From contig CANKZM010000011.1 in assembly GCA_947488305.1 (NCBI GenBank), positions 1-64,000 on the forward strand: a DNA stretch of 64,000 nt, in the 5' to 3' direction. Every line of letters begins with the position of its first letter. Position 1 is the first letter of the stretch. The position numbers and the translations under genes are program-made. Origin of the DNA: an uncultured Roseobacter sp. (GTDB lineage Bacteria; Pseudomonadota; Alphaproteobacteria; Rhodobacterales; Rhodobacteraceae). Positions 1-8,349 of this stretch are shown here, piece by piece. The notes beneath the pieces were generated by a model. The model had not been told where the DNA came from. It saw nothing but the letters and a program-made list of their open reading frames with translations, and searched no databases.

Positions 1-483
1 GCGACCGCTGCCTGGCTTGAGGGCGTGCCGCATCCGCAGCAGAGCCTCCGCCCGGATTTGTGTATCGGTGATATGACCCAGAACGCCGAAAAGACAGAGC
101 ACCAGATCAACGGGTCCTTTCTTGGCTACGTGATCATCCAATGTCTTTGGCTCTGGTCCCAAAATGACGAGATCGCTCCAGTCCTGCGCAATTGCCCGCT
201 GCCGCAGCGTCTCCAGCGCGGTGGGGCTCACGTCAAAGCCAATGGCGCGATGGACCAGGCCTCTCAATCGCAACAGATACCGCCCGCTGCCGCAGCCAAA
301 ATCCAGAACCGCCCCATCCGGCGAGAGAAATTTCTCAATACGCTGCCACATGAAGTGATTGGGTGACGGATAGCGCCGGTCATAGAACCCCGATGCAAAG
401 TAGAGTTGATAAGCGTCACCTTGTGACACTGCCTCTGAGGTGTCTGTTTCGGGATGCGCCTTGCCTTTGGGTTGCAGGGTCAA
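1..483 (-). CDS. Class I SAM-dependent methyltransferase, partial (C-terminus beyond left edge)
   Basis: The reading frame is open from a TTG start at 483 down to base 1, giving about 161 residues, so the C-terminus lies outside the window. It carries the class I methyltransferase motif I (VLDFGCGSGR) that binds S-adenosylmethionine. An acidic motif II segment (GFDVS) and a plausible motif IV region (DLVLCLFGVLGH) follow. The substrate cannot be told. The TTG overlaps the TGA of the channel gene upstream on the same strand, so translation is probably coupled to it. A GTG at 427-429 is an alternative start. The fold assignment is firm; the start and the function are not. Confidence 0.75.
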   Translation of the reverse strand, partial: MTLQPKGKAHPETDTSEAVSQGDAYQLYFASGFYDRRYPSPNHFMWQRIEKFLSPDGAVLDFGCGSGRYLLRLRGLVHRAIGFDVSPTALETLRQRAIAQDWSDLVILGPEPKTLDDHVAKKGPVDLVLCLFGVLGHITDTQIRAEALLRMRHALKPGSGR

Positions 484-1772
484 TTTGGCGATACGCTGCC
501 GGTCCCCAGCACGTCCTCAATGCGTTTGCGCCAGTCCCGCTTGCGCATCTGATCAATCAGGGCCTGATCGATCTGACGTCGCAGATCCGTTGACACGGAG
601 GTGCGCGAGATGCCCCAGCCATAGGGTTCATTGCGATACACTGTCGGCAAGACCGACAGTTGCCCCGCGTAGGTGTCCTGCCGGCTGAGATACGTCAAAG
701 CAATCCAGTCGCCCAGCACACCTTCGACCTTACCTTCGGATAAAAGCTTGGCGGCCTGCCGCCAGCTTGAAACCAACCGCACCTTGCCCTTCAACTCGGG
801 CAGATCATCCACGGTGATGTCCTCACGTTCCGGGTCTTCTGGATTGCAGACAAGCTGCGCAGACCGGGTTTGGAGGGCAGACGCTTCAGCAGACCCAGCA
901 ACGGCGTCTTGCAGCCGCTGGTCATATTCTGCCTTCAGGAACCTTTGAGAGGTGGAACAATCCAGTGTCGCGATTGACATGTTCGTCAGTTCCAGCGCTG
1001 GCACCCTTTGTTGACCACCGACAGAACCGACAAAGGCTGAGGTAAGCACACCTAGCAATGTGGCAGACAGCGCCGTGCCCACGACAGCCAGAAAAATCTC
1101 CAGTACTTTGGCCATGGCCGTGCTGTAATTGTCGCCAACGCCCCGCAAACCAATGGTTCGGATGATCGATTCCAAGAGAGATTGTAGCCAGACAGAGGCC
1201 CGCGATCCTTCGCCGGAAGCAGCGTCCAGCAACAGCTTGCGGATCAGAAAGGCCATCAGGAAGTTGAACGTCAGAAACAGGAGAAGCGCCTGCGCCACGG
1301 TTGGGTGCATGACCGTTTCCACAACGATATCCTTGGCCTGTTCGAAATCGATTGCATTGGAGGGCGGCAAGGCCAGCGCCAAACCCGAGGATAGGTATTG
1401 CTGGGAAAAGTTGTAGGAGTTCATCCGGTCTGCGGTGATGGTCAGAGGCGCGATGACCACGTCGATGCGTCCTTCGACCAGCCCGACTTCCTGCCCGTCG
1501 ATGGTGTTGCAGGACACAAAGGTGACCTCGGGCGCTCTGCTCCGCCCCACATCATCCTTGACTTCAAGCTGACGCTCAACCTGCCGCCATAGATCATATG
1601 CAAAGCCCGCAGGGTCGCCATTGTCCTCCAGATAGGAGAACGGCTCGGCATTGCCGCGCAGCGCCACGACAATATCGCCTTCGGGGCGTTCACTGGGACA
1701 AGCAATCACTGGCGGAGCCAGCCCTCCGATCACTCCAATAAACACCAGAAAACAGAGTAGGCCGCGGATCAT
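480..1772 (-). CDS. Ionotropic glutamate receptor-like ligand-gated channel (GluR0-type architecture)
   Basis: This 430-residue protein has a signal peptide (about 1-24) and then a periplasmic solute-binding family 3 lobe (about 33-137). A membrane helix (about 157-180), a re-entrant pore segment (about 192-218) and a second helix (221-249) follow, and then the other half of the ligand-binding lobe, which ends near residue 425. This split of the binding domain by a two-helix pore is the layout of prokaryotic glutamate receptors such as GluR0. The filter region reads TIGLRGVGD rather than the potassium-channel TVGYGD: GD and an upstream T are kept but three residues seem inserted. Ligand and ion selectivity are therefore open. 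The gene overlaps the methyltransferase downstream. Confidence 0.75.
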   Translation of the reverse strand: MIRGLLCFLVFIGVIGGLAPPVIACPSERPEGDIVVALRGNAEPFSYLEDNGDPAGFAYDLWRQVERQLEVKDDVGRSRAPEVTFVSCNTIDGQEVGLVEGRIDVVIAPLTITADRMNSYNFSQQYLSSGLALALPPSNAIDFEQAKDIVVETVMHPTVAQALLLFLTFNFLMAFLIRKLLLDAASGEGSRASVWLQSLLESIIRTIGLRGVGDNYSTAMAKVLEIFLAVVGTALSATLLGVLTSAFVGSVGGQQRVPALELTNMSIATLDCSTSQRFLKAEYDQRLQDAVAGSAEASALQTRSAQLVCNPEDPEREDITVDDLPELKGKVRLVSSWRQAAKLLSEGKVEGVLGDWIALTYLSRQDTYAGQLSVLPTVYRNEPYGWGISRTSVSTDLRRQIDQALIDQMRKRDWRKRIEDVLGTGSVSPN

Positions 1773-2003
1773 TGAGCTCTTGTCTCGCCAGAATAGTGTC
1801 GAAAATTCAGATCGTTAACCGATCGCCTCGGTACCTTGCGCAACCCTAGGTCACTTTTGAGCGCGGATGCAAGAAAACAATTCATACGGGAATAATTAGA
1901 CAGAGCAAAATGCTAAGCCCTTGATTTGATTTGGAGCGGCCTCTAGCCTGACGCGAAACAGCCTTGTCAAATTGCCCGCTTCGGGCTTCGGAGCCGAATT
2001 GCT
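1773..2003. promoter_or_regulatory. Divergent intergenic region between channel gene and putative eCIS cargo cassette
   Basis: These 231 bases separate the start codons of two divergent genes and must hold both promoters. On the plus strand a weak sigma70-like pair is visible (TTGATT near 1921 and TAGCCT 17 bases on). A small GCCCG/CGGGC hairpin lies close upstream of the cargo gene. GGAG about ten bases before the ATG at 2004 is a reasonable ribosome-binding site. No protein-coding frame of note was seen. Confidence 0.4.
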
Positions 2004-4520
2004 ATGACCCGACAGCTGGCGCATCGTTATCGGCCTGCGCGGTCCGCGTCTTCCGGAGCGGCGCGCCTGCCGCAGTCGGGTGCTCTAATGCAATTGTCGG
2101 CGCAGGCTGAAATGAGCCCCACACGCCAGCGCTCTGCGACCCTTCAAAGCAAAGCAAAGGGCCAATCGAAGTCCACACGCCCGGTGCCAGTGCTTCAGCG
2201 CGCCGCCGTCATTCCCTATGATGTTTGGAAAACCCGCAGCTTCAGGACAGGCAAGAAACGTTCCACGGAACTTTTGCAGATCGACGAGGCGTTGATCCTC
2301 TACCACGCGGCGATTTTTAAAGACATCGGCATGCAGAAAGCCCGATTGGATGCGTTGGCGCAAAAGATTTCGACCTGGATCGACGTGACGAACACCAAGT
2401 ATAAAGGCAAGCGAAGCCAATCTTCCCGGCTGAAGGATGTGACGAAGCTTCAAACACAGGTGAAGAACAAAAAAGACGAGCTGGACCAGATACCATCAGA
2501 GCACCCTGAGTTCGGCCAGCGCACACTTTTCACCTTTGACGTCTACAATCGTATCCGGCTGCGCGTTCAACAATTGCTGTCCGTGCCGCCGAGAGACATC
2601 GACAAGGCCACCTCCGAAAAGATGGTTGCGGGGCTGTCGCAGATGCGCAGTCAGATCCGCGATATGGACGTCTATACCGATCCTGTGACCGCGATTTGGG
2701 ATGCCTGTTCGATCATGATCGCCTTGGGCGAGGACAGGCTTAACGTGGCGGTTGCGGCGCGTGAAAAAACGACCCGCAAGATTGCCTCGCCTCTGCCGCG
2801 ATATCAGGCCCGATACAAAAGCCACTTTGCTCAGGCCGAAGAGCAGATCGAGGCACAGAACAAGACAGGTCATACGGTTGCATCCCATGTGTTGGAAAGC
2901 CTGCATAAAACCAAAGCGGACGTGACACTATATACTGCACTTGCGGGCAAGACCGAGGATACCGACACCGGGGCCGATCTACCCGAAGGCTTTTCCGAGG
3001 GCATGGACCTTGCTGGTGAGGCCATGAATGCGCTGGGGATGCAGGGCACCGGCGGCAAGGGCAACGAAGGGTTGGAGGATTATTGGAAAACCACCATCCC
3101 CGACAGCGACAGTGACCAGAAGAAACGCGCCAAAGAGATGGCCGCCACGATCATGGGCGGGCTGCACACCCCTACCGAAGATGAGCACGGCAACGAAATC
3201 ACCGCAAACAAGCGGGCGATGGACAAGCTCTCGGGCGGGGCAGACATTGGCGCCAGTGCGGTGATGAGCGTGAACCTCGGGGCGGAGCTCGGACGGCTCT
3301 TTGCTGTGGTCTCCAACTGCAACAAGGTGCTTGCCAAGAACCCCGACGATAAGAAAGCGCGCAATAAACGCCGCGAGGCTATTGCGCGGCTCACGTTCCT
3401 CTCGACTGTCGGTACCACAGAGATGCTTGGAAAATACCTTGGCGGCGCATTCACGGTTGCCAAGGGCCACGGGCAAAGCGCCAGTTCGAATTTCTTCAGT
3501 GCGGCCAACACCGATGTCAGTACCGATATGAAACTGACGGGCGACAGTGCTGGAGTGGTGATCAACGCAGTCAATACTGTCGGCACCGTTGTCGACATGT
3601 TCAAGAACATCTTCAAACGCGCAAAGCCTGTAAAGAATGACAAAAAGACGGTTGGAGAGCACGCACAGGACACGTTTGATTCCCTCAAAGATATTTCCTC
3701 AGCTGCGTCAGCGGTGGGCAAATCCTATTCGGCCGTTCGCAAGCTCTATGAACAGATTGCAGCCGGCGGTCAGATCGCCAGCGAGAACGTCGGCAGCGTC
3801 ACAAGTGTTGTGCGGGGGACTGTCAACAACGTGCCCGTCATCCCGGTGCTAGGTCTGATCAAAGGCTGTATGGATTTCGTCTCCGAAGGCATCAAGCTGG
3901 CCAAGACAGGGCGCGCTGCCCACAAGGCCAAAGCCATCGGCAAGGAGATGATCAGCAGCGGGACCGAGTCTCTCTACCTCGCCTTTATGCTGACGCGCGA
4001 CAAATTCATCAAACAGATCAAGCGCGCCATCGTCGATCTGATCCACGCCGCAGCCTCCATTACTTCCGGAGCCTTGAATGTCTCTGGTTTGGGGGCGGGT
4101 ATTGGCGCCGCCATCGGGATGGTTTCCTCAGCGGCGAAACTGATCCAGATCGGGGCTCGCAAGTTCAAACAGTACAGGCGTGACAAGGCGGCTGGTAAAT
4201 CAACGAACCTTGAAAAAGCGGCTTTGGCAAAGGATGGCGATGAGTTCGTGAATTTCGCGCTGGTACGGACTCAAAACAAGATCACCGGTAAAAAGACCAA
4301 GGGTCGCTTCAATAAGGACAAATCCACTGCGAACAAGGAATTCCGCTATAACTTTGCCGCGATGGAGATCATGCAGGCCCCTGAAACAGACCGACAGTGG
4401 TTCTTTGATGCGTTGAATATTCGCCGAGACGCGCAAAGGATTGAAAACAACGATGACCCTGATTTCAACAAACAGCAGGCAATCCAGGCGCTTATCATCA
4501 ACAGCCTGAAGGAACGCTGA
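2004..4520 (+). CDS. Large unrecognised protein, candidate eCIS cargo/effector
   Basis: I do not recognise this 838-residue protein as a named family. The first 70 residues are a disordered, basic, Gln/Ser-rich leader with short motifs (LMQLSAQ, ATLQSKA, PVLQRAA) resembling the LQxxx/LQR linear motifs in eCIS-associated proteins. Residues about 80-300 look helical and coiled-coil-like. The C-terminal half has Gly/Ala-rich hydrophobic stretches (about 605-630 and 675-717, including GLGAGIGAAIGM) that could insert into membranes. There is no signal peptide. Its stop shares a base with the start of the putative chaperone gene, and a DUF4157 eCIS core gene follows, so I infer it is loaded into or carried by a contractile injection system. 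A structural role is an alternative. Confidence 0.5.
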   Translation: MTRQLAHRYRPARSASSGAARLPQSGALMQLSAQAEMSPTRQRSATLQSKAKGQSKSTRPVPVLQRAAVIPYDVWKTRSFRTGKKRSTELLQIDEALILYHAAIFKDIGMQKARLDALAQKISTWIDVTNTKYKGKRSQSSRLKDVTKLQTQVKNKKDELDQIPSEHPEFGQRTLFTFDVYNRIRLRVQQLLSVPPRDIDKATSEKMVAGLSQMRSQIRDMDVYTDPVTAIWDACSIMIALGEDRLNVAVAAREKTTRKIASPLPRYQARYKSHFAQAEEQIEAQNKTGHTVASHVLESLHKTKADVTLYTALAGKTEDTDTGADLPEGFSEGMDLAGEAMNALGMQGTGGKGNEGLEDYWKTTIPDSDSDQKKRAKEMAATIMGGLHTPTEDEHGNEITANKRAMDKLSGGADIGASAVMSVNLGAELGRLFAVVSNCNKVLAKNPDDKKARNKRREAIARLTFLSTVGTTEMLGKYLGGAFTVAKGHGQSASSNFFSAANTDVSTDMKLTGDSAGVVINAVNTVGTVVDMFKNIFKRAKPVKNDKKTVGEHAQDTFDSLKDISSAASAVGKSYSAVRKLYEQIAAGGQIASENVGSVTSVVRGTVNNVPVIPVLGLIKGCMDFVSEGIKLAKTGRAAHKAKAIGKEMISSGTESLYLAFMLTRDKFIKQIKRAIVDLIHAAASITSGALNVSGLGAGIGAAIGMVSSAAKLIQIGARKFKQYRRDKAAGKSTNLEKAALAKDGDEFVNFALVRTQNKITGKKTKGRFNKDKSTANKEFRYNFAAMEIMQAPETDRQWFFDALNIRRDAQRIENNDDPDFNKQQAIQALIINSLKER

Positions 4521-5053
4521 TGGCCACCCCGGAAGAGATGGCGCAGGCCCTCGACCGCGCCGGGCTGAACCCGGTTCTGGTCGACACTCCACCTGAGCCT
4601 TTCCATATCGCCGTGCCTTTCCCTGGCCAGAGCATCGAGGATGAACCTGTGCTGCGGATCAATCTGCTCGAATCCGCTGATGGCGATCTGGACTTATGGC
4701 AACTGGTGGCAGTGATCCCCGCACAGGCGATCTCTGACAGGGCATGGGAACTGACGCGCAATATGCTCAACACCATCAACCTGTCGCTGACTACGGGCAA
4801 GGTGCTGGCCATCGAGGACGATCAAATGGTCTACTTCACCGATGCCCATCTTGTCCCGCCCGGCGATGGCGCGCTTTTGAGCGGTCCCCCTGTCGTCGCT
4901 TTTGCCCTCGAAAACCTGAGCGTGCTTTGCCCCGCCCTGCTGACAGCGCTGACCACCGATCCGGAGCCGAATTTCGATGCTGCGGAACGCGCGTTGGAAC
5001 ACACGCACGCCAGCCTCGCAGAGCTGATGGAGAGGCTCAAATCGCAGAGGTGA
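4520..5053 (+). CDS. YbjN/CesT-like small acidic protein, putative secretion chaperone
   Basis: The 177-residue acidic protein has the pattern of the YbjN/type III secretion chaperone-like fold. A helix is followed by strands (FHIAVPFP, VLRINLLE, LWQLVAVIP), then a helix containing WELTRNMLNTINLSL, further strands (GKVLAIEDDQMVYFTDAHLV) and a long C-terminal helix. Such proteins usually bind one partner in the cytoplasm and keep it export-competent. Its ATG overlaps the last base of the large upstream gene, which makes that protein the obvious client. The family assignment is from pattern only. It may instead be an immunity protein or an eCIS loading factor. Confidence 0.5.
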   Translation: MATPEEMAQALDRAGLNPVLVDTPPEPFHIAVPFPGQSIEDEPVLRINLLESADGDLDLWQLVAVIPAQAISDRAWELTRNMLNTINLSLTTGKVLAIEDDQMVYFTDAHLVPPGDGALLSGPPVVAFALENLSVLCPALLTALTTDPEPNFDAAERALEHTHASLAELMERLKSQR

Positions 5054-5100
5054 TTTTTCAACCATACCGTGCTACGTCTTGGCACGCGAAAGGAACACTC

Positions 5101-5811
5101 ATGGCCCAGATCTTTGCTTCCGACCGGGGAACACACAACCCGACACCAGCCTCCACCTCTAAAAATGACGTCCGGGACACAGCCCCCGAACAGGCACTTG
5201 CAGGCGTGCAGGCGCAGGCGGATCAAAGCGATGCCACCGCAAGGCTGACACAGCTTCAACAGAAGGAAAGCGCACCTTTGCAGTTGCGTCAGGACGAGGA
5301 AGAAGACCTTCAGATGAAGCCCATTCAGCGAATGGAAGATGAGGAAATGCTCCAGGGCAAGGCCGTTGGAGAAACCCTCCAACGCCGTGAGGATGAAGAA
5401 GAAGACCTGATGCAGGGCAAAGCCAAGAGCGAGACACTACAACGTCAGGAAGGTTCAGGCGCGGCGTCGGACGCATCCGCAAACGGCGGGCTCCCCGGCC
5501 CGCTGCAGCAGGGGATCGAACAGCTTTCCGGTACCGACGTTAGCGGTGTGAAAGTACATTATGATTCAGCTGAACCGGCACAAGTGGGTGCACATGCCTA
5601 TGCGCAAGGCACAGATATTCATCTGGCAGCCGGGCAGGAAAAACACCTCCCTCACGAGGCCTGGCATGTGGTTCAGCAAAAGCAGGGGCGCGTGGCCCCA
5701 ACGATGGACATGGGCGGCACCCCAGTGAACGATGACCCTGCCCTTGAGGCGGAGGCGGACGCGATGGGCGCAAAAGCCAGTCAGTTGGTCTCAAAAGACA
5801 GCGACCTCTGA
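5101..5811 (+). CDS. eCIS core domain (DUF4157) protein with LQ-repeat leader
   Basis: This 236-residue protein ends in a DUF4157 domain (about 132-225). It contains HEAWH (185-189), an HExxH zinc-binding motif, with a downstream acidic EAEAD segment that could supply a third ligand. DUF4157 is called the eCIS core domain because it is found next to extracellular contractile injection systems, often fused to toxins. Residues 68-118 are a degenerate roughly 20-residue repeat (MLQGKA..ETLQR..EDEEEDL). The ATG at 5101 follows AGGAA with good spacing; a longer frame upstream overlaps the previous gene and was rejected. No toxin domain is fused, so it may process, escort or dock the cargo encoded upstream. 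Confidence 0.8.
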   Translation: MAQIFASDRGTHNPTPASTSKNDVRDTAPEQALAGVQAQADQSDATARLTQLQQKESAPLQLRQDEEEDLQMKPIQRMEDEEMLQGKAVGETLQRREDEEEDLMQGKAKSETLQRQEGSGAASDASANGGLPGPLQQGIEQLSGTDVSGVKVHYDSAEPAQVGAHAYAQGTDIHLAAGQEKHLPHEAWHVVQQKQGRVAPTMDMGGTPVNDDPALEAEADAMGAKASQLVSKDSDL

Positions 5812-5814
5812 GCC

Positions 5815-5842
5815 GGGGCTTGGAGGCGAACGCACCAGCCCC
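5815..5842. terminator. Inverted repeat between convergent genes
   Basis: GGGGCT at 5815-5820 pairs with AGCCCC at 5837-5842, and neighbouring bases add to the stem. It sits in the 31-base gap between the convergent DUF4157 and Gfo/Idh/MocA genes, where a bidirectional terminator is expected. There is no T-tract, so the call is weak. Confidence 0.3.
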
Positions 5843-6895
5843 CTACGGCAGACGTTCTATCGGTGTCGCTTTGGCGGCACTGCTTTTATAGGCCGCTTCC
5901 ACCAAAGCCATTGTATTCCAGGCGTCGGCAACCGAGCCGATCAGGTGGTCATCCTCCCCGGTCGCAAATCTTTGAAGCTGTGACATGCGGCTGGCAAAGG
6001 CTTCGGGAAACCATGCGCCGTCCAGCTTGATCGCTTCCCAAGGCTCGTCGCCGATCTTCAGCTCAAGTATATCCGGTTCGCCCTTCGGGTAATCGAGATT
6101 GACGCCGAGTTGTACAAATGCCGCCCCCTTTGTTCCACAAATGCGAAACTCGCAGGCCTGATGGCGGCGCCCGTAAGCATGGTTGTGGTTGATCGACAAC
6201 GCGCACCGTACGCGATCCCCATAATCCAGAATGGCTGCCGTGCGGGTTTGCGCGATCTTGCTGTCCGGGTGTCCGATTGATTTGGCGTGAATGCCCCGGG
6301 GTTCGCCCAAAAGCGCCCGGACAAAGTCAAGGTAATGGATCGAATGAAGCGAAAGCTCCACCCGAGGCAAAGGCTCAAGAAACTTCCATAACCCCCATGG
6401 CGTATCGAGCGCCAGCCACGCATCGAAGTCCACCACCTCACCCAAAAGCCCGCGCTGGACTGCGTCCTGCAATGCCAGCATCATCGGGGCAAAGCGCAGT
6501 TGAAAATTGACGGCGGCCGTCAATCCGCGATCTTCACATATCCGCAGGATTTCGGTTGCCCCCTCCAGATCACTTCCCATTGGTTTTTGAATAAGTGCGG
6601 CGGCACCAATCGGCAGGTGTCGCAAGATGTCGATATGGGCATCCGGGGGGGTGGCCAAGTCGAACAAGACGCCTTGCTGACTCACGGCCTCCTCCATCGT
6701 CTCATAACAGGAAAAACCATGCGCCGAGGCAAGATCCCGTGCTTTTTCCAGGTCAGGATCAAAGATGCCTTGAACCGTGTAACCGGCCTGAGCATAGGCA
6801 GGCAGATGCGCGTCACGCACAATGGATCCCGCTCCGAAGATCACAATCGGCAGCGGGTTCGAGGCTTTTGGCCAGTGCTGTTGCAGGTCTAACAT
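5843..6895 (-). CDS. Gfo/Idh/MocA family oxidoreductase
   Basis: This 350-residue NAD(P)-dependent dehydrogenase has an N-terminal Rossmann domain with a GAGSIVRDAHLPAY nucleotide-binding loop (about 21-34). The EKP-type motif of the family appears as QKPMGSD (about 98-104). A C-terminal substrate/dimerisation domain follows. Members oxidise or reduce sugars, inositols and sugar acids. It is the last gene of the minus-strand cluster with a mutarotase-type protein, an enolase-superfamily enzyme and a sugar ABC importer, so a sugar dehydrogenase role is likely. The substrate, perhaps a 6-deoxyhexose or its acid, is inferred from context only. Confidence 0.85.
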   Translation of the reverse strand: MLDLQQHWPKASNPLPIVIFGAGSIVRDAHLPAYAQAGYTVQGIFDPDLEKARDLASAHGFSCYETMEEAVSQQGVLFDLATPPDAHIDILRHLPIGAAALIQKPMGSDLEGATEILRICEDRGLTAAVNFQLRFAPMMLALQDAVQRGLLGEVVDFDAWLALDTPWGLWKFLEPLPRVELSLHSIHYLDFVRALLGEPRGIHAKSIGHPDSKIAQTRTAAILDYGDRVRCALSINHNHAYGRRHQACEFRICGTKGAAFVQLGVNLDYPKGEPDILELKIGDEPWEAIKLDGAWFPEAFASRMSQLQRFATGEDDHLIGSVADAWNTMALVEAAYKSSAAKATPIERLP

Positions 6896-6899
6896 TTGC

Positions 6900-7229
6900 T
6901 CAATCCAGATGAAAAACTTCGTCCATCATCGCCCACCATTCGCCCTCCTTGCGGGTGTCAAACGGGATCTGACAGGGTTTGCATACATCCCACCACCTCT
7001 GGGTTTCCGGATCGGCGGCCATTTTGGCGGCATCCGCATCGAAATCCGTGCCGTGGTATTCCCAATATCCGAACAACAGGTTCTCTGGCTCTTTGAGATA
7101 GATGGAGTAGTTGCGTATGTTGCAGGCAGAGATCATGTCCAGAACACCTGGCCAGACATCAGCGTGCAGTTTCTTGTACTCAGCGACCTTGTCGCTATCG
7201 AGTTTGATCACCATGCCCATCCGTTGCAT
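6900..7229 (-). CDS. L-rhamnose mutarotase-type protein (RhaM/COG3254 family)
   Basis: At 109 residues this matches the length of the rhamnose mutarotase family, small ferredoxin-like-fold dimers that interconvert sugar anomers. Family features include the early MVIKL strand, the EYKKLHADVWPGVL helix with its His, IRNYSIYL and LLFGYWEY. The start at 7229 follows a GGGGGA tract. It lies 4 bases from the oxidoreductase gene and 10 from the dehydratase-type gene, so all three are in one operon. The family includes proteins in L-rhamnose and L-fucose routes, so which sugar is handled is undecided. Confidence 0.85.
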   Translation of the reverse strand: MQRMGMVIKLDSDKVAEYKKLHADVWPGVLDMISACNIRNYSIYLKEPENLLFGYWEYHGTDFDADAAKMAADPETQRWWDVCKPCQIPFDTRKEGEWWAMMDEVFHLD

Positions 7230-7239
7230 TTCAGTCCCC

Positions 7240-8349
7240 CTATCCGAAGGTTTCGGTCAACCCGTCGATGCGGGCGGCGTTTATGGCGTCCCAATCCCAA
7301 TCAATGCCCAGTCCGGGATCAAATGACGGATAGGCACGACCGTCTTTGACGGCCATGCCCTTGGTCGTCAGGCTATCAAGTTGAGGGATATATTCCAGCC
7401 AAGGAGCATTCGGGATTGCGCAAACCAGACTGACGTGGAGTTCCATCAGGAAATGCGGACAGACCGGAACGTTATGCGCCTCGGCCATATGCGCCACCTT
7501 CATCCACGGGGTAATGCCCCCGATACGAGCGACATCCACCTGCACAATACTGGCCGCGCCACTGACGAGGTAATCCTTGAACTGGCTAAGCGAATACATG
7601 CTCTCACCGACAGCGATGGGCACGGAGGTACTGGCCGCAAGCCTGACATGCTCCAACACATCATCGGCGGGCATCGGCTCTTCAAACCAGGCGATGTCAA
7701 ATTCTTCAAGCATGTGGGCGTAGCGCGTGGCCCGTGCGCGCGACATGCTCTGGTTGGCGTCTACCATGATCTCATAGGTTGGGCCCACGGCCTCGCGCAT
7801 TGCTTTCAACCGGTCCCGGTCTTCGGAGGGGTGCGGTCGACCGATCTTGACCTTTGAGCCGGAAAAACCCTTTTCCTGTGCAGCCAGAGCATCGGCCACC
7901 AGATCATCGGTAGAGATATGCAGCCAGCCCCCTTCGGTCGTGTACATCGGCACGCTGTCCTTGGCACCGCCCAGCATCCGGAAGAGGGGCAAGTCTGCCT
8001 TTCTGCACCGCAAGTCCCAAAGCGCCGTATCAATCGCCGCGAGGGCAAGCGAGGTGATCGCCCCCACCGCCGTGGCGTGGGTCGAAAACAGCAGGTCCCG
8101 CCAGATGCGTTCAATTTCTTCAGCCTCTCGACCAATCAGCAACGGCGCAAGCGTATCCCGGAGCAAGGCCATCACAGCCGTGCCGCCCTGCCCGATCGTA
8201 TAGCAGTAGCCGGTTCCCGTAACCCCGGTGCTGTCGGTGATCCGCACCATCGGCGTTTCCTGACTGTCAAAAGACTGGATGGCATCCGTTCTTTTGACCT
8301 TTGGCACAAGATCTACCATGAGAATTTCGACGCCGGTGATCTGGCTCAT
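7240..8349 (-). CDS. Enolase-superfamily (mandelate racemase/muconate lactonizing) enzyme, probable sugar-acid dehydratase
   Basis: This 369-residue protein has the N-terminal capping domain and TIM barrel of the enolase superfamily. Visible active-site elements are the KxK base motif (SKVKIG), metal ligands in VDANQ, WFEEP and VGESM, the VDVARIGG strand and CPHFLMELH carrying the mandelate-racemase-type His. Such enzymes abstract an alpha proton of a carboxylate, and many dehydrate sugar acids to 2-keto-3-deoxy acids. Together with the lactonase-type hydrolase and mutarotase neighbours this fits a non-phosphorylative deoxy-sugar pathway. Its ATG overlaps the stop of the ABC ATPase gene (ATGA). 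The exact substrate cannot be read from sequence. Confidence 0.85.
   Translation of the reverse strand: MSQITGVEILMVDLVPKVKRTDAIQSFDSQETPMVRITDSTGVTGTGYCYTIGQGGTAVMALLRDTLAPLLIGREAEEIERIWRDLLFSTHATAVGAITSLALAAIDTALWDLRCRKADLPLFRMLGGAKDSVPMYTTEGGWLHISTDDLVADALAAQEKGFSGSKVKIGRPHPSEDRDRLKAMREAVGPTYEIMVDANQSMSRARATRYAHMLEEFDIAWFEEPMPADDVLEHVRLAASTSVPIAVGESMYSLSQFKDYLVSGAASIVQVDVARIGGITPWMKVAHMAEAHNVPVCPHFLMELHVSLVCAIPNAPWLEYIPQLDSLTTKGMAVKDGRAYPSFDPGLGIDWDWDAINAARIDGLTETFG

Noticed and set aside
25-366. Plus-strand frame at the left edge
   Set aside because: The minus strand has a methyltransferase motif I in this segment; the plus-strand frame has no support.
2004-4520. Phage tape-measure or lysis protein identity for the 838-residue protein
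   Set aside because: Its LQ-motif leader, coupled chaperone-like gene and DUF4157 neighbour fit a cargo better, and no phage genes are nearby.
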